64,000 nt of DNA from Edaphochlamys debaryana (taxonomy: Eukaryota > Chlorophyta > Chlorophyceae > Chlamydomonadales). Position 1 is the first letter of the stretch, and every line of letters begins with the position of its first letter. A program made the translations under genes and the position numbers. The notes under the pieces were generated by a model, which saw only the letters and a list, made by a program, of their open reading frames with translations, had not been told where the DNA came from and ran no database searches. The DNA lies in the NCBI GenBank assembly GCA_016858145.1, contig JAEHOE010000124.1, positions 310,001 to 374,000 of the forward strand. The letters are read 5' to 3'. This document shows positions 44,422 to 55,061 of the stretch, in pieces.

Positions 44422-45199
44422 CTAACGATAGGCCCAGGTGGCCGCTCAGCAACGGGGCGGGACACGAAGTTTTTGAAGGGTGCCCGGGCCAGGCCCCGGT
44501 GGCGGGCGCACCCCTAAAACGACCTCGCCGCGCCCGAAGTATCGCTGGCACGACTTGCTTCGCTAAGGTTGGACGCACTGCGCACAAGAACTCCAGGGTT
44601 ACCTGCGCTCTGCGTGAATTGTGCAATGTTGGCATGTGGTCGCGGCTCTCGCTTTGCGCTCGGGTAAAGCGCGATGGACAAGCATGTCTCCCATTATGCT
44701 AGTGCGACCTGTTTCGGGTCAATTGGCGCAGTTCGCGGAGAAGGCATGTTTGATCAGTCGCGGCGGCCGACGCCCCGAAGTCATCTTCACGCTTGCTTCA
44801 AGCAGATAACGCTGCTGTGATGCATTCATTGCGCTTTGTTTGGGGCCAATCCATGCACTTAGCCGCAACTTCATGTGCTGGCCGCATCGACGTCGCGGCC
44901 TCAACACGGCCTCTGGATTCATTGGTGCTGCGCTATTGATACTGCGAAAGGACAGCTGGACAGGTCGGGAGAAGTGGATGGAAGTCGGTCTGAACGTGCG
45001 ATGCCTGCAGGCCCCACCCCGCGTACCCCGCGGTGGTGGTGCCCCCACCCAACAGCGGCTACAATCAACGCGTTCAGCTGCTTCGCCCGTCAACGTTCCC
45101 ACTGCGCTGCATGGCCCCGGCGAGCACAGCAACCCCACCCTCCACAAGGACCCCCCATATACCTGGCTCAGGGTCTAAGTTCCCCGCTCCTCCCCGCCC
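44422..45199. other. Spacer without recognised genes
   Basis: I find no domain on either strand. The WD40 pseudogene begins after it. Confidence 0.4.
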
Positions 45200-45830
45200 C
45201 CTACCCCCAAACCCGGCCGCCCCAACCCCAGGTCCAGCAGTGCCAGGTCCGCGCACTCAGCGCCAGCCCTCCCTCGCCCCCCCGTCCCGCGCCCACACCA
45301 GCACACATCCGTCCATCGATGCTGCCCGCGGCCAGCACGCCCCCCTCGTCGTCGAAGGAGAGGACGGCGGACAGGGGGAGCAGCGGCCCCGACAGGGAGG
45401 TCAGGGGATCAAGGAGGCAGGCGTCAAACGATGGGCAATCAATGGATAGGAACGTCTCTACCCCACCGCCCAAGTTGACGCACGCAAGACACACACTAAC
45501 CCACACATCTGCCCTCCTCCTTCCTCACCCCCACCTGCAGCACCATGAGCTGCTGATTGCTGCGGGTGGACCACAGCCGGAGGGTGTGGTCGTCGGAGCC
45601 GGAGGCAAGCACCTGACAGGGGGGGGAGGGGGGAGGCGGGAGGGAGAGGGAAAGGGGCATGCAAGGGATGTAGAGCAGGAGGACCCAGTAGCCCCAAACC
45701 CTCCTGATCTATCCCCGCATTTCCTCCCTCCCCCTCGTTCCCCCCCCTCCCCAACTGGCCGTCCGGCGACATGCCCATGCGCATTACGCAATGCCGGGAC
45801 GCTCTGTGAGGGGCCAGCATGTGGGACAAG
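45200..45830 (-). pseudogene. WD40-repeat gene fragment, frameshifted
   Basis: Three blocks on the minus strand look like consecutive WD40 pieces. Near 45750-45830 is HRASRHCVMRMGMSPDGQ. At 45535-45612, between a good acceptor and donor, lies VLASGSDDHTLRLWSTRSNQ. At about 45270-45440 is GPLLPLSAVLSFDDEGGV followed by LAAGSIDG. In the last block the expected ending VLVWARDG is one base out of frame with GSIDG, and the donor after block 1 is poor (GTTGGG, wrong phase). No start, stop or remaining repeats were found. It is a decayed fragment of an unidentified WD40 gene, not a copy of the PRP4 gene in this window. Confidence 0.6.
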
Positions 45831-45987
45831 AGGGCGGGGCCTCCGGCAGGGTGGGTTGACGGGAAATGCGGCCAGGGGGCAACGCGGGGCCCTTATCCAG
45901 CAGGGTTGCCGATATGCCAAAAGATCGCGCACGGCCCAGGGGCGACGTGGGGGCGTAGCCGTGCAAAAGGCGGGAGCATCACGGCCC

Positions 45988-47985
45988 CTGCAGCCGGCAG
46001 CACTCCCTTCTTACCTGAGCCAGTGCACGCAGGGTGAGGGCCCTCTTTCAGACCGCCCTGTATGTGTAGATGCAAGCCCTCCGCAAACGCCCACACTCTG
46101 ATAGCATCACTGCTTGTGTGACACGAGCGGCAAGATTGTCCAGGGTTCACACTGCTAGCGGGGAGGAGAAACTGCGGGATAAGGGGCCCCCATCTCCATC
46201 CGACCACGCCCTAGCTATCTGAACCCCTACGGGCCCTTCCCGCGCCTGGCCGTGCGTGGGCTCCAGCGGGCGGGGTCCCGAGGTCCCGTCCGTCCTGCGT
46301 GGTGCAAGCCCACGGCAAGGGCCTGCACCGCACCTAGGTGCTTCAACGCGTGTCACGAAGCCACTCGCTCACCTGCATAAGCATCGACGCGATGCGGCCA
46401 TATTACCCGTTCTGCAACACGCCCTCTGTAATGCTTCAATGCTACGTCCGCTTCACAGTTCAGCTGCAGGCGAAGGCCGAATGTGCTGGACTCGGCGCGC
46501 GGTGCCCAAGTTTGCCACCATCGGTTCAGTCGTTACCGTTGGCAGTTGGCCGCCTGAACTTGCCACGTGTCAAGTTGCTCTCGCTTCTGGCGAAAGCCTG
46601 ATTGCCACCATCGAGCTGCACGGGATTTAATATGGTGCCCCGTCACTGCACGCTACATTGTTGAATTGTGGCGCGCCACTCCAGACAGGAGGTCAATGCG
46701 CCGAGATGGCGCCAACAGCAGGCTCCACACATACTGTGTCACGAGCACGGCTGGCGACTAGCTCGTTTAAGCCCCAAGCTCTAGCCATGTTGGTTCTCGC
46801 GGCAGCAGCGTTATGGCTCCTCGCCGTGCCAGGGGCGGCTTCGACGGGAATGGGTGGGTTGGTCAGTTCGGCACGCCGGTGGCAAGTCCACTGTCTTGCC
46901 TCCGTAACGGGGCGCTCGTTGCGAGGTGCTTGTCATGCACTCTGACACCAGCATGCTGGACAAGGATGTCGCCGCGCTGCGTGCCAAGGAGGCGTACGCG
47001 CCGTCATGTGCCCGTTGCTCGGCGTGTAGCCGCCTTCCCCCCCCTTCCCCCGCCACGGGACGCCCGCGCCGCCCCCAGCCGCACCCACCCCCGCAACCGT
47101 GCCCTCCCCCTACGCCCCCTCGGCAGGAGCTTAACATGAGCTCATACGCATTTTTTGCTCAATGTCTTGCTTTCCCCCGAGCCAACTGACTCCAGTGATG
47201 CCGTTTGCCTGCGTGGCTCCGTCCGCCCACTTCAGAAGCAGGCTCAGGGCAGAGCAACGCTACCACACTCACGACGACGATGGCGGAATCTGCACCCGCT
47301 CTCGAGGACTCCGAGAAGGGCACACGCAGTACTCGTCGGCTCAGGGCCGCCCCAAGCCCTCCTCAGGCAACCTTGCTTGCGGCTGCTCTCGCCGAGCGCC
47401 CACCGGCCCCGGCCGGGATTCTACCCCCGCCAGGTGAGGATGGAGGGATCGAGGCATCGTCCGTTGCCACTTGCCAGCCCGTGCGCCGTACTTATGTACG
47501 TACGTACGTATGGAATCAAGGACCCCCGGGGTCAAGGGTGTGTGGTGTCCATCCCCCTGACCCCCGGGGTCAAAGCTGGGATGTCCCGCGGGTCCCGGGG
47601 GTCAGGGTTATGCCGGACCACCACCGTGACCCCATTTTCTGCCGCACAGTCACTGCTGGTGCCCACCGCTCCCCGCCCCATGCAGGTGTCAACCTTGCGC
47701 TGAAACGCGTGACAGTGTACGGCTCGTCCTGGATGTCCCCCTCCTACGGCCCCGGCCGTGCGGTTAACGGGGACCGCACCAGCGACTAGGACTTGTACCA
47801 CTCGTCAATCTATGACAAGGACCCAAAGCCCTGGCTAGCCGTGGACCTGGGCGCTGCCTACGTGCTGCAGCGTTTCGTCATATACAACCGAAAAGACTGG
47901 TGAGGCCCCGCCCACACCGACATTCACTGTCTGACATAGCATGTGTGATGCAATGCGATACTATATGGGATTGAGGCAGCGCCCG
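45988..47985. repeat. Segmental duplication, copy B
   Basis: Matches 30856-33140 in order and orientation. It lacks the MITE and ends near 47985, shortly before the promoter of the first retrotransposon, so element insertion may have cut it off. The lectin gene within it is disabled. Confidence 0.85.
46787..47899 (+). pseudogene. Lectin pseudogene (5' part only)
   Basis: Copy of lectin exons 1-3. The signal peptide is kept (MLVLAAAALWLLAVPGAAS). Relative to copy A it has a 4-bp difference near 47220 (ccgtccgccc against ccgccc) that shifts the exon 2 frame, and a nonsense change CAG to TAG at 47787-47789 inside the F5/8-type domain (after GDRTSD). The TATA box equivalent is also lost. No exons after the third are present; sequence beyond 47985 is unrelated. 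Confidence 0.88.
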
Positions 47986-48191
47986 GGGGCATGTCACAAC
48001 GGGTTTCCGGACTTGGGCCGGGAGCCGTGACGACACAAACCGCACCGCGGGTTTCCCTGTCCGTATGGACGTATGGTGCCGCATAGCGGGCCATAAACGG
48101 GACGTTTCAGTCAGTAACCCATTGAAACCTGAAACCTTACGCTCTCTACTATTGGAGGTTCTACTATCAACGGGCAGGGCAGGCCCAGGCT

Positions 48192-48198
48192 TATAAAA
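48192..48198 (+). promoter_or_regulatory. TATA box of element 1
   Basis: TATAAAA within cttataaaaggcag, about 270 bp before the gag ATG, in the presumed 5' LTR. Confidence 0.55.
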
Positions 48199-48463
48199 GG
48201 CAGACTGTCAGGGTGGCCAGGGAGAACCTAGTTGGGAGGATCGTTTCCTTCCCCACCCATGCTGTGCTCTCTCTTCCGTCTGAGCCGTGACTCGGCACAC
48301 ACTTCTAGCCAACTTCCGCTCAAGGACACCTCGGCGTCCTTACCCCGCCTCGGCGTCTCCTCTGTCGCATCCCTGGTGAACAAGTTCCAGGTGGGTGTCT
48401 GGCCAAGGGGCTGACCCCCACGTTACAGTGGTAGACGGGATTCTGCACTGGGATCGCTGAGGG

Positions 48464-50978
48464 ATGCCTGGACAACAGCCGCCACGGGGCCGCAAGGCGA
48501 CCTCTGGGCAGCAGCAGTCCGTTCGTGGCCTACAGGATGCTGTAGGCGCGAAGCAGCGCTCAGCAAGGGAGGCGGCTCGTGCGGCTAACGAGAATCGCAA
48601 TCGCAACGACCGACCCCCTACCTCTGCGGCTACCCGCAATAGTCCTGCTGAGGCCGCTACCGGTCCTCGCGTATCGTTCGCGCCTAGCGCGCCTAGCTCG
48701 CACGCTATCGTCGTAGAGGATGAGGATGCCGCGGACGAAACTGCCGCACCTGAACCTCAGCAAGAGCAGCGTAGACGCTCTAAATATGAGAAGAGGATGC
48801 GCAACCTATGGCGTCGCTACATTAAGGCGTTCGCCACCCGCAATGACCGACCGCTACCGAGGGCTTTACTGACATGGAACTGCACCAACTCTTGCCTATT
48901 GCGCAGATGATGGGCATTCCGACCAGCATCAAGAATGACGACCTGAAGTCTCATGTCATCCAGCTGGAGGCCGACGTCGATGCCTCCGGCGATGCGGTCA
49001 TGACTGCGGGCGACGGCGACGGCGGTGCGGGTGCCCCTGCTGCCAACGCTACCCCCGCAGCTGGTCAGTCCGGTGAGCAGCCGGTCGGCGAGCAGGCTCA
49101 GCAGCAGCAGCAGCAGGCTGGCGCACAGCAGCAGCAGGGCCCCACGGGTCCCTCTCCCGCGACCGCCGCTGCGACCGCTCCCGCGCAGCCCACCGCTCCC
49201 GCGCAGCCCACCGCCCCCCCGTCCCAGCCCTCCGCCCCCGCGCCCGGCGCTACCGCCACCCCGGCCACCACGGCGGAGGTCAACAAGGCATCGGAGAGGG
49301 TCGGGCACGGCATGAACCGGCTGCAGCGCAAGATGGAGCAGGCCATCGACGCGCTCACCCGCCGCATGATGGCCTCGAGCACGCCCACCGCAGCTGGCAC
49401 GAGCTCACCGTGCAGCGCGCCGATAAGCACACTCGGCGCGCGCTCCTGCGTCAGAAGGCTGCCCTCGACAAGGAGCTGGCCGAGCTGGACGCGGCCGTGG
49501 GGCGCGACCGCTCGCGCTCGCGCTCCGCCGAGCGGGGCGCGGCCGCCGAGGGGGACGGCGAGTCCAGCAGCGACAGCGAGCCCTCCGCCATGTCGGGCTC
49601 CCAGATCGATAAGCAGCGCGCTGAGGAGAAGGGCGACGGTGCTGAGCAGCCCCCCGTAGCGGGCGCCAACGCCGCCGGCCCCAGCGGGTCGCAGCCCCCT
49701 CGGGCTCCCCTTCCCGGCGTGATGCGCGGCATGGTTAACGACCCCCGCCCCACGCCCAACGCCGCCGCTCAGGGCCCCGCCATCAACTGCTCCAACCCCC
49801 AGGAGGAGCACGCGCAGTTCCAGCGGGAGATGCACGAGGCTTCTCGCAACAGCCGCATCACCCTGCTGCAGGAGGCGTATGGCCGCTTCGTGAACCACCA
49901 CGGCCTCTCCTACGTATCAGCCCCTAGCAATGCGATGCGTATGGCGTGGCAGCAGTGGGCCAACGGCGAGCTGCGGACCAACGGCATGCTACTGTTGGCG
50001 CCCAATGAGCTGGACCCCATCGACACGCTCGGGTTGCGTGCTTCCAACGGTGGCTCGGCCCTCGGCAACGGCAACGGCAACGGCTACCCGGCGCCCAACA
50101 ACACCGCCGCCGCTGGCCAGAGCTACAAGGAGGTACGTCGTAAGCTTCCTGAGCCGCATAAGTTTACGGGGGCTGAGTCTAAGCACATCACATGCACCAC
50201 CACTTGGTTTGATACTTATATCCGCTACTGCGAAGCTATGCGCCTAGACCCTATTACCAACCTAGCATTCTTTACGGCTGGGGAAGCTCAGGAATGGGTC
50301 GTGGGGTATATGCAGGAAATGCAAGCGACAGCTCGGGCTGTCACTCGCGATAGCTTGCGCGCGGATTTCCTACTGCATTTCGGCGACGTTAGACGCCACA
50401 CAGCAGCGGAGGCACGACAGCGCTTACACGACGGCGAACTAGTGATGGAATCCAACGAGCGTGTTGCTACCTACGCGCGTCGTTTTCGCCTGCTTATGCG
50501 TGACGCTAAGGATATGGCTATGCATGATCGTATCTCGTGGTTCCTGCGCGGTCTAGTAGCCCAGCTGCGTAAGGCGTGTGCTACCGATGAGCAGGGGAAG
50601 GATTGGACCTCGGTGGATGACCTGATAGAGTATGCCATTGGGCAGGAGACCAGGGGCAAGGTAGCGAGCAACAAGCGTGAGGGTACCCTCCGGTTTGTCA
50701 AGTCTAAGTCTCACCCAAAGACTAAGCCTCGCTCCCCCCTTGCTCCCCATGCACCCCCTATGAAGAAGCTGGCGGCCAAGGGCCCCCGCGCCACCAAGTG
50801 CGACCACTGCGCCCTGGAGGTGCCCGGCGGTTTCACCCCACGCCACCTCGACAAGTGCGAGATCTACAAGAGGAAGGTCGATGTGGGGCTGATCAGGCCG
50901 CGCCACAGCCGTGGTCAGGGCCGGGGCAACGGCGGCAGGGGCGGATTCGGCGGCAGGGGCCAGGGCCAGCACGCCTAG
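48464..50978 (+). pseudogene. gag: gag of element 1, with two frameshifts
   Basis: Capsid precursor. Reading begins at ATG 48464 (MPGQQPPRGRKATSGQQQ) and must change frame near 48840-48870 to reach FTDMELHQLLPIAQMMGI, then again near 49390-49410 to reach LTVQRADKHTRRALLRQKAA. From there it is open to TAG at 50976. The middle is Gln/Ala/Pro-rich. A Retrotrans_gag-type core follows (KFTGAESKHITCTTTWFDTY, EWVVGYMQEMQ, RADFLLHFGDVRRHTAAEAR, ERVATYARRFRLLMRDAKD). Near the C-terminus is a C-x2-C-x12-H-x3-C finger (CDHCALEVPGGFTPRHLDKC), then an Arg/Gly-rich tail GRGGFGGRGQGQHA. Both shifts are in the same direction. They could be mutations, sequencing errors or, less likely, introns. Confidence 0.75.
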
Positions 50979-53900
50979 GGGGGGGGCACGGGCACTGGAG
51001 GAGAAGCAGGGTCCCTTAGGGAGCTTGCTCGAGCAGAGCAACCCACGAGTAGGCCAATAGAGCAGACAAGCGCGGAGGCTGCAAAGCCGTCCAGCGCACT
51101 AGTGCTGCAGGGGCCGGAGTCGGGTGTTACGCTTGACTGTGTGGGACACGGACCAGCGGGGATGGATTTGACCCTCGCGAAGGTGAAAACAGCTACTGAG
51201 GCGTTACCGCTGCCGCCTATGCCTGGTAATTCGGATCGGATGTTTAGCAAGCGAGAGTTTGCAAGGGTCCAGGCTAAGGTTGGAGTGAGTTTCACCATCG
51301 ATGCATGCTGTAACGATGACGGTTCGAATGCTCTGTGTGCCCGGTTTGCCTCGCCAAGCCAATCGTTCTTCAAACGCAACGTTGCGGGAGAAACGGTTTG
51401 GTGTAATCCTCCATTTGCACAAGCGGTTGAGTTTGAACAGCACTACCGTAGATGCAAAGCACTAGCACCGGAACGCACTAGCGCCATGTTTGTTATTCCC
51501 CTCTGGCCGCACTTAGCGCAGCACTTTCGGGAACAGGGTTACACGCTGTTCTGCACTTACTCGAAGGGCACACGGTTGTTTTCAGCACCGGACCTTGTGG
51601 GGCAAGGGAGGCACCAGTTGCCTGGGATCCCCTGGCCCGTGCAGCTATGGTATGACCCACCCAGCAGAGAGGGAGTGCTAGGGGCGCTGAATCCGGGGGC
51701 TAGTTATACGATGCAGTTTGAGGGGAAGGCCGCAGGTCAGCAGGTTTCCATCCTGGTAGACAGTGGAGCAGATACTATGGGAGCAGCAGACGGGTACATG
51801 AGCAAGACCACAGCCCTACGGTTAGGCTTGACTCCTGCCCCTGCCTCTACCACGACCGTGCGCCTTGCTGACGGGTCTCGCCAGCAGTTGCATGGTCGGG
51901 TGAGGGTAGCTGTGAGGTTAGAACCCTACAGAGCAACATTATCCTTCCTTGTGCTCCCAGACCAGATCCCAGGGGCTGACCTGATCCTTGGCACCGACTG
52001 GCTCAAAGCCAACAAGGTTGTCATGGACTTCGGAGCCGACAGGTTGATTGTCCCTACTCACCGTGGGCAGGGAGGCCATGTGTCCCTGACCCCCCTCTAT
52101 GCACAAGCAGACGACCCACGGGCAGTCATGAGCTATGTAGCTGCTAGGCTGTACCAGGTCACGAGCACGCCAGTCCTATCAGCAAAACAGGCAGCTCGTG
52201 CGATACATCAGGGGGCACGCACGTATCTGATGGTAGTGCAGCAGAGCGAGGCTGAAGGGCCCACGCTCAGGGCGGCAACGGCCGGGCAGGACACAACTGC
52301 TCAACCGCAACCGCCAGGCCTCGTCCCCCAGGCAGAGCTCGACGCCATCCTCTCTGAATACTCCGAAGTGTTCGATGAGCTCACCTCGATTCGCCCCGAT
52401 ACCAGCGAGGTGACACATGCGATTCAGTTGGTCGACGGCGCGACTCCGCCAGCTAAAAGGATGTATCGCTTAACGCCAAAAGAGCGCGAAGAGGTGAAAA
52501 ATCAAGTCGCGGACCTTCTCGCGAAGGGTTTCATAGAGCCGAGTACATCTCCATTCGGAGCACCCATCCTCTTTGTTGAGAAGAAGGATGGCTCGCTTCG
52601 TATGTGTATCGACTTCCGCGCGCTGAACAAGATAACGGTGAAGCGTCGCTATCCGATGCCGAACATCACCGACCTCTTCGACCAATTGCAGGGCGCGACC
52701 GTTTTCTCGTCGCTCGACTTGCAAGCGGGTTATCACCAGATACGCATCACGCCTGAATACGTTCCCAAGACAGCCTTCATGACGCCAGAAGGGCAGTTCC
52801 AGTTCAAGGTGTTATGCTTCGGATTGGCTAATGCCCCAGCGGCGTTCATGAGCACCATGTCAGCCCTGTTCAAAGAGCAAATAGGGAAGCATCTATGCGT
52901 GTTCCTTGACGACCTCTTGGTGTACTCCAGAAACGCAGAAGAGCATGCGCGGCATCTGCGCGAAGTGCTCGAGGTGCTACGGGAACGCAAGTTCAAGGCG
53001 AAACTATCAAAGTGCGACTTCAATAAAGCGGAATTGAAGTTTTTGGGGCACATTGTCGGTCGCGACGGCCTAAAAGTGGACGATGCTAAGGTCGCGGTGG
53101 TGAGAGACTGGGCCACGCCGACCAACGTTAAGCAGCTACGCTCGTTCCTTGGCCTGAGTAACTACTTCCGGCGGTTTATCCAGGGTTACTCGTCGCTGGT
53201 TGCCCCGCTCACGACCCTCACCGGAAGCAAAGCTACCTGGGCTTGGACACCTGAGTGCCAGAAGGCTTTTGAGGGCGTGAAGCACGCACTAACGCACGCA
53301 CCTGTGTTGGCCTTGCCGAAACTCGACCAACCCTTCACGGTCTGGTCAGATGCCTCCATATACGGCACAGGGGCTGTACTCTTGCAGGATGGTCACGTCG
53401 TGGCCTACACCAGCCAAAAATTCACCCCGGCTGAACACAACTACACAACAACGGACCAGGAGTGTCTGGGGGTTATTCGCGCTTTGACCGAGTGGAGCTG
53501 CTACCTAGAAGGAGCAAAACATGTAACACTGATCACCGACCATCAACCCCTTGTGTACCTGCAAGACCAGCGCTCTAACAACTTGCTCTCTCGAAGGCAG
53601 GCACGCTGGATGGAATCTCTGTCGCGCTACAACTTCGAGTGGCAATACAAAGCAGGCAAGACCAACGTGGCTGACCCAATCTCGCGTATCTGGGAGCCAG
53701 TGGTTGCGGCTATTACACGGTCCTTTCTGCGCTCGAACCTCTTGGAACGGGTCAAGCGTGGATACAGCTCGGATCCTTGGTTTGAAGACCGTAAGAAGGT
53801 AGCAGGCGAGCAGCTCAAATTGTCTGGCGGCCTCTACATGAGAGGTACTCAGTTGGTGATCCCTGACGCAGACAGGTTGCGGAGACTGTTGATCTCAGAG

Positions 53901-55061
53901 TTCCACGACAGTCCCACAGCTGGGCACAGGGGTGTTCAACGCACGAAGCAGGCCTTACTACGGCGCTACTGGTGGCCAGGTCTGGACGCAGACGTGACCC
54001 GGTACGTGACCAAGTGCCCCAGCTGTCAACGCAACAAGGCCTCAAACCGAAAGCCTGGTGGATTGCTGCAGCCACTCCCTATCCCCGAAGAAGCTTGGGA
54101 GAGCGTGTCCCTAGACCTGATCACGCAGCTACCTATCACCGCTACAGGGTATGACGCCATCATCGTGTTCGTGGACAGGCTGACGAAGATGACCCACTTC
54201 GCTCCCACACACACAAGCGTTGATGCAGAGGGCATTGCCGACCTTCTCATCCAACACGTCGTCCGCCTGCACGGACTACCTGACTCGCTAATATCGGGCC
54301 GGGCTTCGGTGTTCTCCGGTAAATTCTGGACCGCCTTGATGAAGCGACTAGGGACACGCGTCAACATGTCAACGGCGTACCATCCTGAGAGTGATGGCCA
54401 GACCGAGCGAATGAATCGGGTACTCGAAGAAGTCTTACGCCACTATGTTAGCCCCACACAGGCCGACTGGGACCGGCACCTTATGCTGCGCAGGGGACGA
54501 CCGACCCCAAGCGAGTATGGCACCCGGTTGCGTGGCGTGGCGAACTGGCTTCCCGACCTAAATGCGTGGACTTGGAGGAGAGTGCCAGGAGGGTTAGTGT
54601 CTGGCCGGCAGGCCGGCACGCGCAAGGCGCTAGCCCCTGTACACTATTGCGCAAGCATGCTGGAGCTTATGTCAGTCATCGCGAGGCCGGGAGCCGGCTC
54701 GCGTAGGATGATTCGTGGAGCATTGCGTCTTCCCTGGCTCCTTCGTCTGGAGCCTCGGACCGTTTCCTGTGTGTGTTCAAGGTATTCTTCGCTGCTGTGG
54801 ACGGCCGAGCGCTGCAAGCGCGAGGCCGCGGCCCGGAGGCCGACGGATGGCTGGCGCCCCCGCCAATCCGCCCGCAGCTTAGCTTCTCCGTTCAGTGTGA
54901 TTCATAATTGGAGTGGGAGCAACGCCCGAGCGTGCCCCCGGTGGGAGGAAGCGGCCATGCAAGGAGCCCTCCACTGGCAACGGTGGGCTCTCCCGCAAGA
55001 ACCGCCCTCTCCTTGTGCAGTCTGCGCGACAATCACGGCAGTGTGCTGTTTGGGTTCTTAG
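50979..55061 (+). CDS. pol: pol of element 1: Dam-like domain, protease, RT, RNase H, integrase (defective)
   Basis: The frame is the same as gag and open directly after the gag TAG; there is no ATG until 51162. Residues below are counted from 51102. A Dam-like domain spans about 45-190 (FTIDACCNDDGSNALCARF with D67; ETVWCNPPF with N102). Protease: VDSGAD (D220) and ILGTDWL. RT: SPFGAPILFVEKKDGSLRMC, SSLDLQAGYHQI, VFLDDLLVYS (D603, D604). RNase H: PFTVWSDASIYGTGAVLL and TDHQPLVYL. Integrase: the finger H...H...CPSC, SLDLI (D1005) and QTERMN (E1102). Where the second catalytic Asp belongs, 36 residues before the Glu, the sequence reads SGRA instead of SDRD (G1066). After WDRHL (54477) the similarity stops and the frame runs through unrelated sequence to 55061. 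Confidence 0.85.
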   Translation, partial: GGGTGTGGEAGSLRELARAEQPTSRPIEQTSAEAAKPSSALVLQGPESGVTLDCVGHGPAGMDLTLAKVKTATEALPLPPMPGNSDRMFSKREFARVQAKVGVSFTIDACCNDDGSNALCARFASPSQSFFKRNVAGETVWCNPPFAQAVEFEQHYRRCKALAPERTSAMFVIPLWPHLAQHFREQGYTLFCTYSKGTRLFSAPDLVGQGRHQLPGIPWPVQLWYDPPSREGVLGALNPGASYTMQFEGKAAGQQVSILVDSGADTMGAADGYMSKTTALRLGLTPAPASTTTVRLADGSRQQLHGRVRVAVRLEPYRATLSFLVLPDQIPGADLILGTDWLKANKVVMDFGADRLIVPTHRGQGGHVSLTPLYAQADDPRAVMSYVAARLYQVTSTPVLSAKQAARAIHQGARTYLMVVQQSEAEGPTLRAATAGQDTTAQPQPPGLVPQAELDAILSEYSEVFDELTSIRPDTSEVTHAIQLVDGATPPAKRMYRLTPKEREEVKNQVADLLAKGFIEPSTSPFGAPILFVEKKDGSLRMCIDFRALNKITVKRRYPMPNITDLFDQLQGATVFSSLDLQAGYHQIRITPEYVPKTAFMTPEGQFQFKVLCFGLANAPAAFMSTMSALFKEQIGKHLCVFLDDLLVYSRNAEEHARHLREVLEVLRERKFKAKLSKCDFNKAELKFLGHIVGRDGLKVDDAKVAVVRDWATPTNVKQLRSFLGLSNYFRRFIQGYSSLVAPLTTLTGSKATWAWTPECQKAFEGVKHALTHAPVLALPKLDQPFTVWSDASIYGTGAVLLQDGHVVAYTSQKFTPAEHNYTTTDQECLGVIRALTEWSCYLEGAKHVTLITDHQPLVYLQDQRSNNLLSRRQARWMESLSRYNFEWQYKAGKTNVADPISRIWEPVVAAITRSFLRSNLLERVKRGYSSDPWFEDRKKVAGEQLKLSGGLYMRGTQLVIPDADRLRRLLISEFHDSPTAGHRGVQRTKQALLRRYWWPGLDADVTRYVTKCPSCQRNKASNRKPGGLLQPLPIPEEAWESVSLDLITQLPITATGYDAIIVFVDRLTKMTHFAPTHTSVDAEGIADLLIQHVVRLHGLPDSLISGRASVFSGKFWTALMKRLGTRVNMSTAYHPESDGQTERMNRVLEEVLRHYVSPTQADWDRHLMLRRGRPTPSEYGTRLRGVANWLPDLNAWTWRRVPGGLVSGRQAGTRKALAPVHYCASMLELMSVIARPGAGSRRMIRGALRLPWLLRLEPRTVSCVCSRYSSLLWTAERCKREAAARRPTDGWRPRQSARSLASPFSVIHNWSGSNARACPRWEEAAMQGALHWQRWALPQEPPSPCAVCATITAVCCLGS

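Larger units (their letters stand above)
48000..55061 (+). mobile_element. Damaged Ty3/gypsy LTR retrotransposon (element 1)
   Basis: Order: promoter region, gag (48464-50978), then pol with protease, reverse transcriptase, RNase H and integrase in gypsy order (51102 onward). The left boundary is uncertain. A TATA box at 48192 and a possible primer-binding site tggtagacggga from 48429 suggest the 5' LTR ends near 48428. No matching 3' LTR was found in the window, and integrase is cut short near 54477. Gag has two frameshifts and integrase has lost an active-site Asp, so the copy is not autonomous. Confidence 0.85.

Noticed and set aside
45200..45830. WD40 fragment as a duplicate of the PRP4 gene in this window
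   Set aside because: Its residues do not match any PRP4 repeat here; only the C/T-rich tract before the acceptor is similar, which is common in these introns.
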